Assembly (NCBI GenBank): GCA_963681505.1
Contig: OY811986.1
Location: 4,865,423 to 4,929,422 of the forward strand
DNA length: 64,000 nt
Direction: 5' to 3'
Source: Eunapius fragilis
Taxonomy: Eukaryota > Porifera > Demospongiae > Spongillida > Spongillidae
Of this stretch, positions 23,451 to 35,874 are shown in pieces. Within the stretch, counting starts at the first letter, position 1. Every line of letters starts with the position of its first letter. The notes beneath the pieces were generated by a model, which worked only from the letters and a program-made list of their open reading frames with translations, did no database searches and was not told the origin of the DNA. The position numbers and the translations under genes are program-made.

Positions 23451-26400
23451 CGTATGTGTGTGTGTCTATGTAAACACAATATGGTCGATATCGGGTGTAC
23501 CATTAGTTGAGTTACAAGTGCATATGCATTAGTTCGAGCACCTGGTACATTTGGGATAGGGTTCGAAGCCTACCAACTTTGTAGCACATTATTTCATAGC
23601 ATTTCAGGAAGCCCAAGGCTGGGTTAAAAATAGGTATCCCATTTTTATATTATCTTACTTTGAAAAGGGTTTAAGGAAATATGCTTGTTTAATACCATCC
23701 CATTGGTCACTTCCCCTCCTCCCATTTCTCACGTCTTTCACACCCTATCCTCCGACTTTCTATTCCTCCTCCCCACCCCAAGGGCAAAAAATGATAGGCA
23801 GACCAGTAATAAATTTGGGCAGACAATAGTTGGGACACATGCTCATTGCAATTCATTCAAATATGTATATGTGATCCTGAGTGCCACAAGCCAACGATCA
23901 CCCTAGGCGAAATAACAGGTTCCTCGGCAACCTTTCATTACTACAAGATGTTACCACATTTACCATATATGTACGTGATGTTAGGTGGTATTTAGAACCA
24001 TCTGGACTAATCAATACGCTTGAAACAATATCATGTATACACGCTAAATGGCAGCCAATGAATGAGCAACGCATGTAGTGGGTCATCATGTGTTATTAGC
24101 TATGTGGATGTAGGTCACTCCATGGTACACAATGCGGTTTGCTGTCGTGCCCCACCCAACCCATCCTGGAGATGCAGGCTGGTGTAAACTTTTACTTCCA
24201 TATATGTAATCACCTTGCTTGAATGCACTTGATTTATGGTCAATGAAGTGCTGAAGTCCTACTCTGCAGTACTACAAAGTCCATATTTGCCGCTTGCACT
24301 GTGTGTTTTATGCCGGTGTACGTAGCCTGGCATTGCTGTTGAACATTGTTTAAGTTACATTGATTTTTTGCTTGTGGTCGCATTGTATATGACCAATGTT
24401 TTTTTTCTGAAATACACCTACTATAGGTGTATACCCTCCCTCCCTCTCAAAAATGTAGTGTAATGTGTAATAGCTTATGTTGTTGAAGCCTTTCCTATGG
24501 CCTGTGGCAGTTAACTATAACAGATAGTTATTTATTTGTATTTGGAGATTTAAAAAGATTTTACCTTTCCCTCCCAACACGCTCCCTGGTACCTTTGTCC
24601 TGCAGAGTGTCACCGCTGATGTGGTCGCCCTGGTCAACGACACCACCGGCACACAAATGGCCATTGGTATCGAGGACCAGGAGTGCTACGTAGGGGTCAT
24701 CCTGGGGACCGGGACGAACGCCTGCTACCTGGAAGATCTGAAGGCTGTGAAGAAATGCCCGGAGCCTGTAGATCACCACTCCCACGTCATCATCAACACA
24801 GAGTGGGGCGCATTTGGAGATGACGGGACCCTTGAGAAGTGGAGGACATCGTTTGACAGGGAGCTGGATTCCCTTGCAAAGAACAAGTTGCAGCAGACGT
24901 AGGTTCAGGGGTGTGAGTGGACAGGGGTGGTATGGGTTTGGATGTGTGGCGTGCATTGTGTGAGTGGACAGGGGTGGTGTGTGAGTGGACAGGGGTGGTA
25001 TATGAGTGGACAGGGGTGGTTGTGTGTGGACAGGGGTGGTGTGTGTGTGTGCACAGGGGTGGTGTGTGAGTGGACAGGGGTGGTATGTGAGTGGACAGGG
25101 GTGGTGTGTGTGGACAGGGGTGGTGTGTGAGTGGACAGGGGTGGTGTGTTTGGATTTGTGTTGTGCGTTGTGTGAGTGGACAGGGGTGGTGTGTGAGTGG
25201 ACAGGGGTGGTGTGTGAATGGACAGGGCATTGGGGTACACATCAGCAGTCACAGTGCTCCTACATGATCCTTGGGGTACACATCAGCAGTCACAGTGCTC
25301 CCACATGATCAGTGGGGTACACATCAGCAGTCACAGTGCTCCTACATGATCATTGAGGTACACATCAGCAGTCACAGTGCTCCCACATGATCATTGAGGT
25401 ACACATCAGCAGTCATAGTGCTCCTACATGATCATTGGGGTACACATCAGCAGTCACAGTGCTCCTACATGATCATTGGGGTACACATCAGCAGTCACAG
25501 TGCTCCTACATGATCATTGGGGTACACATCAGCAGTCACAGTGCTCCTACATGATCATTGGGGTACACATCAGCAGTCACAGTGCTCCTACATGCTCATT
25601 GGGGTACACATCAGCAGTCACAGTGCTCCTACATGATCATTGGGGTACACATCAGCAATCACAGTGCTCCTACATGATCATTGGGGTACACATCAGCAGT
25701 CACAGTGCTCCTACATGCTCATTGGGGTACACATCAGCAATCACAGTGCTCCTACATGATTATTGGGGTACACATCAGCAGTCACAGTGCTCCTACATGC
25801 TCATTGGGGTACACATCAGCAGTCACAGTGCTCCTACATGCTCATTGGGGTGCATATCAGCAGTTAGTGTTCCTCTCCTTTCAGCTTTGAGAAGATGATC
25901 TCTGGACGGTACCTTGGGGAAATGGTGCGTATGGTACTGGTGAAGCTTCAAGATGATGGCCTGTTTCCTGCTTCTGAAAAGCTGCGCACACCGCAAGTGT
26001 TTCAGTCCTCTTTTGTCACAGAAATTGAAACAGGGTAGGTTGAAGTCGTTGTGTGATGTGTATTGATAAGTGTGGGTGTACAAAAAGTGATGTATTCATA
26101 ATGACCTGGGATTGAGCTGAAATGCAAAAAGAGCTTCATTGTGGTTGGAACTGAAGGGTTCGAAATGTGACCTTAAAGCACTAAGCTTGCAATTATACAT
26201 CTACCAATTCATTTCCACCTCCACCTTACCCATACATCCTTTTATCTGTTTATTTTTCATCCAGAGACGGCAGCGCCATCTCTGTATGCAAGGGCATCCT
26301 TAACCAGTTGGGCATTGAGGGAGCCACTGATGACGACTGTGTCACTGTGAGGCGTGTGTGTGAAGCCGTCTCGACCAGGGCAGCCCGTCTTGCAGCCACT

Positions 26401-27517
26401 GGGATTTTCACCATCCTGCAGAAGATTGGCAGATTGGACAAGTGCACGGTGGCCATTGACGGGACTCTGTACGAGAAGCATCCTCACTTCCGAGACAGGT
26501 TTGTGGTAGACCATTTTGACGATGCGCTACCCTAATGGTAATGTGCTAAGGAAAGAATAGGTAGTGTTGGTGTCCTTCTCCTAGGGAAGGTAGTGTTGGT
26601 ACCCTTCTCCTAGGGAAGGTAGTGTTGGTACCCTTCTTCTAGGGAAGGTAGTGTTGATGCCCTTCTTCTAGGGATGGTAGTTTATGTACCCTTCTCCTAG
26701 GGATGGTAGTGTTGGTACCCTTCTCTTAGGAAAGGTAGTATTGGTACCCTTCTCCTAGGGAAGGTAGTGTTGGTACCCTTCTCCTAGGGAAGGTAGTGTT
26801 GGTGCCCTTCTTGTGAGGAAGGTAGTGTTGGTGCCCTTCTCCTAGGGAAGGTAGTGTTGGTACTACGGAAGGTAGTTGTTGGTACCTTTCTCCTAGGGAA
26901 TGTAGTGTTGTACCCTTTATAAATATATATGGAACGTTCCATGACAAAATGAGCCTTTTGGTAGTTCAGTAAAATTTTCTGGGCAAGCAAAAGAAGTTGA
27001 CCATTCCCATTGAAACGTACGTGTAATTAAAAACTCAGTGCTTTATTTCTTCATGACAAAATGTCCAACTTTGGGTGCGTAATAGCTGTTTTGTAGAAGA
27101 TGTTAGTATCTAATTAAAAATTTGAAAACTTGAAAAATACCCACAAGTCTCACTTTGTTATAGAACGTTCCATATGTATCAAGAAATAAAATAGTATTTG
27201 TACACGATTATGAAAAAATGATGCACGCCTGTGAGCTTTCAAACATGAGCCATTTTTTTCGCTGGGGGCAAAGGGCGGCGTATAAGCGATACGGTTATGT
27301 GTCGTGAACATTATGTCACATGATGGTTATGTACGTGTCATTTATATTCACGTGATGTCACATGATGGCTGTCGCACTTTCTAGAATGATTTCCACTTTG
27401 GAAGAGTTGGCACCTGGAAATAAAGTGCAGCTCAAGAGATCAAAAGATGGGTCTGGGCGTGGTGCGGCCACTGTGGTAGCTGTTGCTTCACGTCTATATA
27501 ACATGCACAAGAACTGA
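22636..27517 (+). CDS. hexokinase, exons 2-7; first exon not found
   Basis: Exons 22636-22851, 23038-23330, 24606-24898, 25885-26034, 26265-26498 and 27385-27517 give about 440 residues of a single-domain (about 50 kDa) hexokinase, which phosphorylates glucose with ATP. Landmarks: phosphate loop [11 protein letters not shown], substrate strand [10 protein letters not shown], catalytic Asp in [29 protein letters not shown], and C-terminal ATP-site [14 protein letters not shown]. Phases agree across all junctions from exon 3 on. Intron 2 starts with GCAAGT, a GC-AG intron; the others start with GT. Exon 2 is damaged: TGA at 22690-22692 where arginine would fit, and one base missing near 22771 between the VKMLNTYV and SLPDGSDKG frames. 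Exons 3-7 show no damage, so this may be a recent pseudogene, a null allele or an assembly error. The initiator exon was not identified. Confidence 0.88.
23372..23471. repeat. (TG)n microsatellite in hexokinase intron
   Basis: About 100 bp of GT/TG dinucleotides with a few interruptions, 40 bp after the exon 3 donor. Confidence 0.9.
24906..25232. repeat. minisatellite, about 14 units of 18-24 bp
   Basis: Unit GTGAGTGGACAGGGGTGGT with variable spacers, beginning eight bases after the exon 4 donor. The G-rich strand has many GGGG runs. Confidence 0.85.
25231..25868. repeat. minisatellite, about 15 units of 41 bp
   Basis: Highly regular 41 bp unit containing GGGGTACACATCAGCAGTCA and CTCCTACATGATCATT. 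41 is not a multiple of three, so all three frames are read in turn. The array ends only about 16 bp before the exon 5 acceptor. Confidence 0.9.
26560..26920. repeat. minisatellite, about 12 units of 29 bp
   Basis: Unit GGGAAGGTAGTGTTGGTACC with CTTCTCCTA, some units with TTCTTCTA or shortened. In the last intron of the hexokinase gene. Confidence 0.85.
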
Positions 27518-27852
27518 GTCTTGAATTTATTAAAGGCTTTATGAATTTTAACCAATTCCTGTATCTGTTGTGCCATCGTCTATTTTTTTTTTGATCGCAA
27601 TGTTGATATTAATTAGTGGCCACAGTTAGGGGGGTGGGGGGGTGTACTGAATGTGATGATTTAGGAATTTAAGTATACGCGTGAATTCCCCAAACAATGT
27701 ATTTTGGCTGTAGAACGTTTATACCTAATCTCCCTCCTCACTGTTAAACAAAATTTGGTGGGTCCAAATTAGGTGTGCTAGTGTGCTGAGATGCCATCTA
27801 ATTGTCTGTTATTGGCCCACTAGCTTAATGTTCTACTGTCACACCATAATAT

Positions 27853-30412
27853 TGCGGTAGGCACGACTGCACAAAACGCAATATAATTTACATCCCAACT
27901 ATGTACACACATTGAAGATAGACTAGACTCTCAGTTCTAGAAAGAGAAACTGCCATGATATGAGCCACTGAGGGTTGTCTGGTCATTTGGCTTGTATGTC
28001 CAGTTCAAGATGACAAGGGGAATTAGTTAGAACATAATTCACTAAATGGTTAAGAAATGAAAGCTAAGAAACTGGACCTGATTTTCCACCCTTGTGTGAT
28101 CAATTTAACCACCAATGGAATACAAGATGTAGTATCACTACTGGAAGTTGCACCTGATTTTGCAGTATAAATTGGTGCTTTTAATGTGTGCAATACTCTT
28201 ACTTACCAGTGTATTGATCTTCATTATGACTCCACCAATGCCTTTAGTCATCCATTTCAGGTGCTATTAAGAGGCATTTTGTATTATTCAGGGGGCGGGG
28301 GGTTGAACATAGTGGTCCTTGACAGCATTTAATTTCTTAGGTTCTGTGTCCGTATCAGTAGTCAGATGAAGTCCTCAAAACTATCATAAAGTTTGGGCTA
28401 TGAGACTATAACCTTTGTTCCAGTCCATTTGAATATGCTTCTGGCAATGCAACGACCACAGCAAACTTACCACATTTCTCTTAAAAGTAGCCTGCAACCA
28501 AGATCGACAGGGCAGCGTTTGTGTGTTCCATCAAATCCTAGACACACCATAGATATAATCAATTAGAATAACTCTCCAGGCAATTCCTGACCCCCTCGAG
28601 AGCTGGAGGATGCATCATTCAATGGCATTATCATGGAAGGACCATCTTCACTTGTGTGCTGATACTGATGCTTCAGCCAAGTGTTATTTTGTACAAATTA
28701 TTTTTGGTACCAAGTATACTTTAGTTAAAGTGCATCATTTAAATTTAATGATAAAAGGTGTATTGAAATTTTCTACATGATGGAAAAACAATAATCAGAC
28801 ACATATCTCATAAATCTTAAGATGTAGGCATGAAATTTCTCTTAATTTCTTGCTATACTAATTATAATGATCAAATTATAATGCCCATTGGACAACAACT
28901 AATAGTCTCTCTGACTCGGATACAACCTGCTTCCAACCCTTTAAGAAAGCCATGATCCAAAACCCCCAGTCATCTCTATTGCCACCTGAGTAAAAAATTT
29001 TAAAAGTGTCATGAGTCAAGGTATTGTCTCGTATTAAAATCAGTTCTTTCTTCAATATGTAGGGTGTTGATTTAAAAATTACAAGGAACCTTTATTATAT
29101 AATGTAGAATCATACACGTTACAATAAATATAAACTAGCTAGGCATACACCCCAATATTGAGGCAGCATTTCCCCTTTGAATAGCAATTGAAAGTTGTTG
29201 TCAAAAGATATTGGGAGGCATGATCCTCTTCCCAGAGTGTTACTCGTATAAGCTATTTTACAACAACTCAGCGAAACAACTTAAAACTATGAACAACTTA
29301 AAACTACGCACACTGTGCTACAAAAATTGTGGTAAAATCAAGGATGCCACCGTTGGATCATAAGTATAGAACTGCTGGTCAGGTACTTGAGCCTACAGGG
29401 AAAATAGTTTTCGATGTTCTCAAAGAGCAGCACCCACCACCCGGCAAGCTCAACCCTGATGCATTTTTACACTGTTATCCATTACCACATCTGGTTGACA
29501 TTTGATGTAACTGCAGCTCATGTTGAACAAGTGGCATGTCATTGTAGAGGTGCAGCTGGACCTAGTGGAGTGATGCCATTCAATGGCAATGGATATTGAA
29601 TCCAAGCTATTGTCTGAGAGAAGCAGTTGCTGCACTGACCTGTAAACTTCAAAATTCTGTTGTATAGAATGGGGAAATCAAGCTATAGATGACTAACCAC
29701 CCACTTGTGGCTCTAATGTCCTGAATATTAGATCCATTGGTATTGGTGTAACTTTGCACAGGGTAGTGGGGAAAACCATGGTGGAGGTGATGTTCAAGAT
29801 TTATGTGACTGGCAACAGGACTTCAATCTGGACCAGGTATTGAAGACATTGTTCATGACATGACTAATCTATATGATGAGTTCTCTGGTGATGGCTGGGG
29901 TATTTACTGGTGATGCAACAAATTAAATGCATTTAATTCTCTGCTCTGTGGAATGCAAGAATACTGAGGCCTAGATATAGAGGTTTTGCTATGTTGATGT
30001 TACTAAATTCTGAGGAATGCAAGGAGTAACGCATGGTGACCCATTGTCTATGTTGCTATATGCTGTAGCCATGGTGACCCATTGTCTACATTGCTATATG
30101 CTGTAGCAATGGCAATGATGCCACTAAATATTTAGGTGCCACAACCACCACGTGCTCAGTGGGTTCTGCAAAATAACTACAAGTAGGACATTGTTCAATT
30201 AAATGATCAAGCCAGGAATGAATCGAATGCAATAGTCCAGCACATCAGTGAAGAATATCAGTATACCAGCTCTTTGGACATTGTTCTCTGCAATGAATTG
30301 AAAAATGCCAAGAGTCCTTTCAAATTATGAGAGAAAAAAATTGTTACTGGACCTGGACATCGCTTTCTTGGAGGCGTGGTTGATGAAGAATATCTGTGAC
30401 ACATATGGATTG
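27853..30412. repeat. duplicated block, copy 1 (partner 44143-46470)
   Basis: From GTAGGCACGACTGC at 27857 to GTTGATGAAGAATA near 30400 the sequence matches 44143-46470 in the same orientation, with small indels. It starts about 340 bp after the hexokinase stop. In copy 2 this block leads straight into the signal exon of SRCR gene B. In copy 1 about 4 kb of transposon DNA separates it from the relic signal exon at 34670. Confidence 0.85.
29340..30130 (+). mobile_element. LINE reverse transcriptase relic (family 2)
   Basis: Frames read FDVLKEQHPPPGKLNPDAF, DVTAAHVEQVACHCRGAAG and, further on, a GDPLSMLLYAVAM segment, as in RT proteins of cnidarian and sponge non-LTR elements (KHPPPG-LN-DAF ... 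GDPLSMLMYA). Many stops and frameshifts. Being inside the duplicated block, it predates that duplication. Confidence 0.65.
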
Positions 30413-32180
30413 TTTAACAACCCATGCAAACATTCCACTCAGCTGGAAGCCATGGTTCTTATTGAGGACAATTACACCAGTTGTCTATGTCCAGAATACT
30501 GTGCATATTAGAACTAAATTTAGGACACCATCCATACTTTTGCCGCTTGGAAATTATGTTGCATGTGCTCATCATCTTCAATTGGTAAAGTACACCTTCT
30601 CTAAGGACCAGCATGCTTTGAGAGAAGTAGACTGCAAAGACAAGCAAAACTATACAGCATATCACTAGTAACAGTGTACTGTCTTTGCTTACGCAAATAC
30701 CTGATGCAGCAGGAACACTTTTTTACCTGAAGGTATTACGTGTCATAACAGATAGCTTTTTACATAAACAACTAACTCCTTTGGATAGAATTGAGAAAAT
30801 TTGGTATGCTGTTTTCTTTATTCGATACTGGCGCCAATGGCTGTTGACAAATCCCTGCTACACTTTGAAGAGCAACTGTGTCACTCAAAATGCTTATGTT
30901 GGTATAAAACTGAATGCTCATGCTTTGATCACATTTTTACGAACCATTCAAGACAATTTTCAAGGAAATGATGCCTTGTTTAGCCCTTTGTATCTAAGAT
31001 CACAGTCATGCGAACAAATGTTTAGAACATTGCTAAGTATGGGTAGTACCTTGTCACTGTAATAAACTTCGGAATGCTTGGGTTGTTGCGACGATTGCAC
31101 AGAATAGACATTCAACTAAGACTTCAAGCGGTTGTTGCGACGATTGCACAGAATAGACATTCAACTAAGACTTCAAGCTGAATCAGCAGAGAATGGCATC
31201 CAGTATATGAACATAAGGAAAGAACAAACATCTTTCATGTTCTCTTGATTCCATATCTGATGGTGACATTTCTGATGCTGCAGACAGAAGGATGCAGAGC
31301 GCTATAAAAAATCTTGAAATATTATGCATGTCAGATGTTATTTGTTTGAAGGTTGAAAGAATTAATAATTTTGTTGAAGACAGAGATATTACTGAAGAAG
31401 ATAGTGAGGAAGAATCAGAAGCACTAGCAGATGAAAGCAACATCACAGATGAAGTATTACAAGAAGCGTGCAGTTCTATTGATAACACAGACATTTTTCC
31501 ACTTTTATGATTCAGGATGATATGTTGCAGAAGCTTTCACAACTGGAAAATATGTCATTTAAAAGAAATAAGACCACACTATTGCCAACGTATGAAAAAC
31601 GTACTCCTTTGAGAAAAGGAAAAGGTTTTTGTTGAGGTCCAGCAAAATGGTCATACTGTTTTAATTCATAAAACAACGGCTGTCTGGTTAGGAGGAAGAG
31701 TATCATCAGATCATGTCTGAGCAAAACAACCATATTCTTGTATCAGCAAACTAGAAGAAGTTACTCTTACTGACTGTAGTCTTACAATTCCTAATATATG
31801 TCAAAAGGTAATGGTGGGGGATATATGCATATTTATGGTGCCTAATGATGAATGGAGGATTGGAAAAGTTCTCTAATTAATGTACAAAGGAATGTATGCT
31901 GACATTTTACCTAAAACAGAATCAAAAGAAATCGGAGTACTTTGTTCATGATTTTCTCCAACAGCTGACCCAGAAGTGTTTGAATGTAGTAATGCAGCTG
32001 ATAAAGTAACAAACCAGGACAAAAACCAGTTGTCAGAGTATTCAGAACTAACTGATAGACACATAAATGCAGTTCAAGAATTGATGAAGTTACCGTTTCC
32101 TGATATTAATGGATTAAGAGACACACTTCTACAAAACAAGCCATCTCATCAAAGCAGATATTGCAAACCATTTTTATAAG
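30413..32180 (+). mobile_element. transposon-associated gene relic, uncharacterised family
   Basis: Open pieces at 30396-30668, 30685-31062, 31292-31510 and 31976-32179 read in order. One piece has WYAVFFIRYWRQWLL and SQSCEQMFRT, followed in another frame by TVINFGMLGLLRRLHRI. The last reads LTDRHINAVQELM and INGLRDTLLQNK. I recall similar arrangements from multi-copy invertebrate proteins with an Ulp1-like end, but no function can be assigned. Several stops and frameshifts. It interrupts the match between duplicated blocks 1 and 2. Confidence 0.45.
31081..31178 (+). repeat. exact 49 bp tandem duplication
   Basis: The unit at 31081-31129 is repeated without change at 31130-31178, inside the relic coding region. 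49 is not a multiple of three, so the copy shifts the frame. Confidence 0.95.
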
Positions 32181-32197
32181 GCACTGTCATTGGGCAT

Positions 32198-34530
32198 GTG
32201 TTCAAATCAATAAAGCTAGTGTTTGTTTGTATGACAGTTGAAACAGAGGACGTTGAAACAGCGACAACTGATGTGAGGATGATGCACAATGATGATGATG
32301 CTCTAGTTGAAGGTGACCCAGAGGAGGGTTCAGCGCATTTGGATTTAGGATGTGATTCAGATGTGTTGATTAGCCTGGGTGCCAAGCCACATCAGCCCCT
32401 CAACACCACATTTCTTCAGCTCGTATTCAAACGAATATGCCTAGATGGAGAAGAGAATGATGGCAATGAAGTTAACTTGGAACCATCACAGAAGGTCAGT
32501 GACGTTAAGTACTGTTTTAAATCTTATTGGTTTCAACATTGGCCTTGAGGCGACAGATTCAGTCTTGTGCTATTACTGTGCCAAAGCACATGCTTTGAAA
32601 ATTACTTGTGGACAGAGGGGAGATTTAGCATTTATTTCCCACAATTAGAAAGCTGCTAGATTCAAGAAAAGGATTTGCAAAACATCAGCATTCCGCATAG
32701 CATAACATGGCAATTCAAGCTTTGTCTAATAGATTCGATGCCATTGGAGAGTTGCTATCAGATGCTCACAGGGTTGAAAAAGACACGAATAAAGCAAATG
32801 CTTTTACATATTTCATCCACTGTTAGATACTTGGCATGTCAAGGACTAGCATATAGGGGACACAATGACGATACAGCAAACTTCATGCAACTTTTAAAAT
32901 TGAGATGCGATGATATTCCTGAAATGAGACAATGATGGCAGAAAATATACATCACATGATATACAAAATGAAATGGTGGAGCTCATGGGACAAACAATCT
33001 TAGATCAAGTAATAGATGGTGCTCGCAAATCTGACTTTTGGTTGACGAAACCAGGGACATATCAAACCGAGAAAAATTGGTTATCTGTCTACGGTGGACT
33101 GATGATTGTTTAATGCCGCATAAGGATTTTGTAGGACTATACCAGATTGATAGAGTTGATGCTTCTACAATTGCTGCTGTGGTAAAAGATGTCCTGATAC
33201 GTCTACAAATGCCCTTGGACAAATGTAGAGGTCAGTGTTATGATGGTTGCAGCACAATTAGCGGCCATAAAAATGGTATTATTAAGAAACATGAGCCTCG
33301 AGCATTTACGCACTGCTATGGCCATGCTTTAAACTTGGCAGCCTCAGATGCGTGATGCAATGTGGCCATATGGAAGATTCGCTGGACACAGTGTATGAGA
33401 TAACAAAGCTGGTCAAGTTTTCACCAAAGTGAGAAGTACAGCTGAGGAACATTAAAGCTGACTTTGGCAATGATAGTGATGAAAAAGATGCACCAAACAT
33501 CCGTGTTCTGTGTCCTACTAGGTGGACAGTTTGAGCTCAGGCACTTTGTAGCATCATGGAGAACTACAAATCATTGCTAACTCCATGGGAAGAAGTTCTA
33601 GATGATCAGGGATAGTGATACTAAGACCCACACTTTAGGTGTTCAGACACAAATGAAGAAGTTTGACTTTTTTTTTTGGCTTGTCATTAGGGGTGCTTGT
33701 ACTTGGTCACATGCACAGATTCGTTGAGTGAAGCAATCCAGAAGAAGACACTAATTGCATCTGAAGCTTAAGGCAATGCAGCCATGACTGTGAAAACATT
33801 ATCATTGTTAAGAAATGAAGAAATGTGGACAATGTTTTGGAAGAAATTGAATTGTCAGGCAGATGGAAATAATCATGTAAGCAGTTCTACATTGCCACGG
33901 CGACGCAGAGCACCCCGCAGATTAGAGGACTGCATATGTGGAAAAGAAATGCCTGTGTATCCTGAAAGAGTTGATGATGACTATCGTAGAATTTATTTTG
34001 AGGCATTGGATTTAGTCACAACAACAATAAATGACCGTTTTAATTAACCTGACGGTAAAGTGTATGCTGCATGCGTGTGAAGCGCTGCATGCTCGTATCT
34101 GCTATGAATGGCAAAAACACTGAAGCAATACTTGGTAAGGTTGTTGAATTTTTTAAACATGACTTTTCAGTCGAGACTCTGCGCCTTAACCTCCAGACGC
34201 TAGCTGCCAACTATAACGGGGAAAAGTTTGAGTGATATTTTTGAATCAGTATTTTCGTGGTCTTGGACCAGGAGTGGAGAGCTGATGAGAGAAGCCTTAA
34301 AGCTTGTCAAAATATTGCTCATCATTCTGCTACTAATGCGACAAGTGAACGATCCTTTAGTACTCTGAGAAGGGTCAAAAGCTACTTGTGTTCTAATAGG
34401 AAGCAATCTCGTTTGATTCGGTTTGAACCGTCTAATCACTTGCAATATATATACTTGGACCAACTTGACTTGAAGGCCATAGCTAACTATTTTGTAGATG
34501 GTAAAGAGAACAGGATGAACAAATTTAAAT
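32198..34530 (+). mobile_element. hAT transposase relic, ZMYM1/TTF type
   Basis: Ordered motifs: a TTF-type zinc finger (FKSYWFQHWP, SVLCYYCAKAH), a DUF4371 region (VRYLACQGLAYRGHNDD, VDETRDISNREKLVICLRW, DKCRGQCYDGCSTISGH, HCYGHALNLAASD), then the hAT C-terminal dimerisation segment (NATSERSFSTLRRVKSYL, DLKAIANYF). This is the full layout of ZMYM1-like hAT transposases. At least six stops or frameshifts split it. Terminal inverted repeats were not found. Confidence 0.75.
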
Positions 34531-34669
34531 TAACTGTAAGTGTGACCGTTGCAGTAGCTTATCAACGAGCCGTTCATTTGCGCATGCGCAAATGTTATAT
34601 CCCACGCCCACTCATTATATTTCATAACCTTACCCAAATACCTTCCACCGCCCTGCCTCGGTGTGCACG

Positions 34670-34725
34670 ATGTTGACGGCACTGCTGCAGCTGTCCTTCC
34701 TCGTAATCCTTTTTGCAGGTTCAAC
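34670..34725 (+). pseudogene. relic signal-peptide exon of a third SRCR gene copy
   Basis: ATG at 34670 followed by MLTALLQLSFLVILFAGS and a GTAAGAAAGCA donor closely matches gene B exon 1 (MLTVLLQLFFLVILMQAQ, donor GTAAGAAAGCA). The upstream ATG of gene B is GTG here. One extra T in the run before TGCAGG changes the exon phase from 1 to 2, so splicing to an SRCR exon like that of gene B would hit a stop. No SRCR exon follows before 46654. It is the 5' remnant of a copy, not a usable alternative first exon. Confidence 0.75.
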
Positions 34726-34774
34726 GTAAGAAAGCACGATACAAACGCAGATCTACTTAACTGTAATCAGACAC

Positions 34775-35343
34775 CAGGGGCGGCGGAAGCTTGTCATATT
34801 TGGGGGGGCTAAACTGAACAATGGATAATTATATTCATGATCACATGAATTTCGCATCAGTAAAACTACAGTACTACCGAAGTACACAGGATTATCCCAG
34901 CCTTGGGTTTTTACGGTGGTTTTTAACAAAAAGCATTCTGGAATTGAGCGAATATCGTAAAAACCATCCTGAGATTTGGCGTCCAGGGTGGGTATAGAAA
35001 CAATGCTGGGTTTGTCGAACAAAAAACATGTTGAGCTCATATTTATTCATTGCTTCAACATGGTTTTTGTTCGACAAACCCAGCATGGTTTTTAGGCCAT
35101 TCCCACCCTGGAGGCCAAATCCCAGGATGGTTTTTGCGATATTCCCATGCTAGACGCTCAATTCCAGGATGGCTTTTTGTTAAAAACCACCCTAAAAACC
35201 CAAGGCTAGGATTTTAAAACTTTTTCCTGTGGTATCTGGTGCGTTCGTCGTTAGTAGTGGAGAATTCAACAGCAACATCAGTGGCGTTAGTGTCTAAAGC
35301 CCCCTTCCCCCCCCCCCCCCCTCCCCCTCTACCGCCGCCCCTG
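34775..35343. mobile_element. MITE with CAGGGGCGGCGG ends and inner palindrome
   Basis: Inverted ends CAGGGGCGGCGG / CCGCCGCCCCTG enclose a palindrome with arms of about 155 bp (34898-35215) made of TGGTTTTTAACAAAAAGC-like sequence, plus a C-tract at about 35309. The ends resemble hAT-like elements, but a clear 8 bp target duplication was not seen. It starts about 50 bp after the relic signal exon and may have helped separate that exon from its gene. Confidence 0.6.
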
Positions 35344-35667
35344 TTCTGAAAGTAAGTTATTCATGTCATTATTGTAATTCTCCGTACATGTATGTATTGC
35401 GGAAATCTTGATCCTAAAAAATTTTCTTTATGTGAATTTGAATTTATTTTGATTCAAATGCACAGGAATCTGACAATGCACATTTGTTACATAAGTGTTT
35501 GCCAGTATTTTTTTGGTTTCAATACAGTCTTTGATATATAGTAAAAATTCACCAATAGTTTTAGCTAAATTTCTCTTTCTCTTTCTAAATTGTTCCGAAT
35601 CGTGTGTATAAGAAGAATGGCCGTTCCCCATCGTAGGAACGCTATCGCTAAGGCAACGGAGCCATTT

Positions 35668-35874
35668 TCAATGAGTGGCATTAACATAAGGTGTTTGTTG
35701 TTGAAAGCGAAAACGGTCTTTTCCGAACCAAATCACTCCTATCATGTGGAGAAAGGCTAGCCAAGCAGCAAAGGCTGCATGGAACCCGCTTTGTGTAAAG
35801 AAATATCCAAGGGAAGACCCGCGAACAGCAGTATAGCAAAACGGTCCATACAGCGAGCCAGCAAGTTTATACAA
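35668..35874 (-). CDS. short membrane-protein-like frame, C-terminal exon or fragment
   Basis: The minus strand reads LAGSLYGPFCYTAVRGSS, a hydrophobic segment (FHAAFAAWLAFLHMIGVIWF), then GKDRFRFQQQTPYVNATH and a stop. The composition is protein-like, with one likely helix and a polar tail, but no ATG or convincing acceptor begins it. It could be the last exon of a gene, a decayed paralogue or chance. No family recognised. Confidence 0.25.
   Translation of the reverse strand: MYKLAGSLYGPFCYTAVRGSSLGYFFTQSGFHAAFAAWLAFLHMIGVIWFGKDRFRFQQQTPYVNATH

Noticed and set aside
23505-23575. Possible tRNA gene (GGTTCGAAGCC B box)
   Set aside because: No matching A box at the right spacing and no acceptor stem; at most a decayed SINE.
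25476-25898. 140-codon repetitive open frame
   Set aside because: By-product of the 41 bp minisatellite inside a hexokinase intron; splice sites on both sides show it is intronic.
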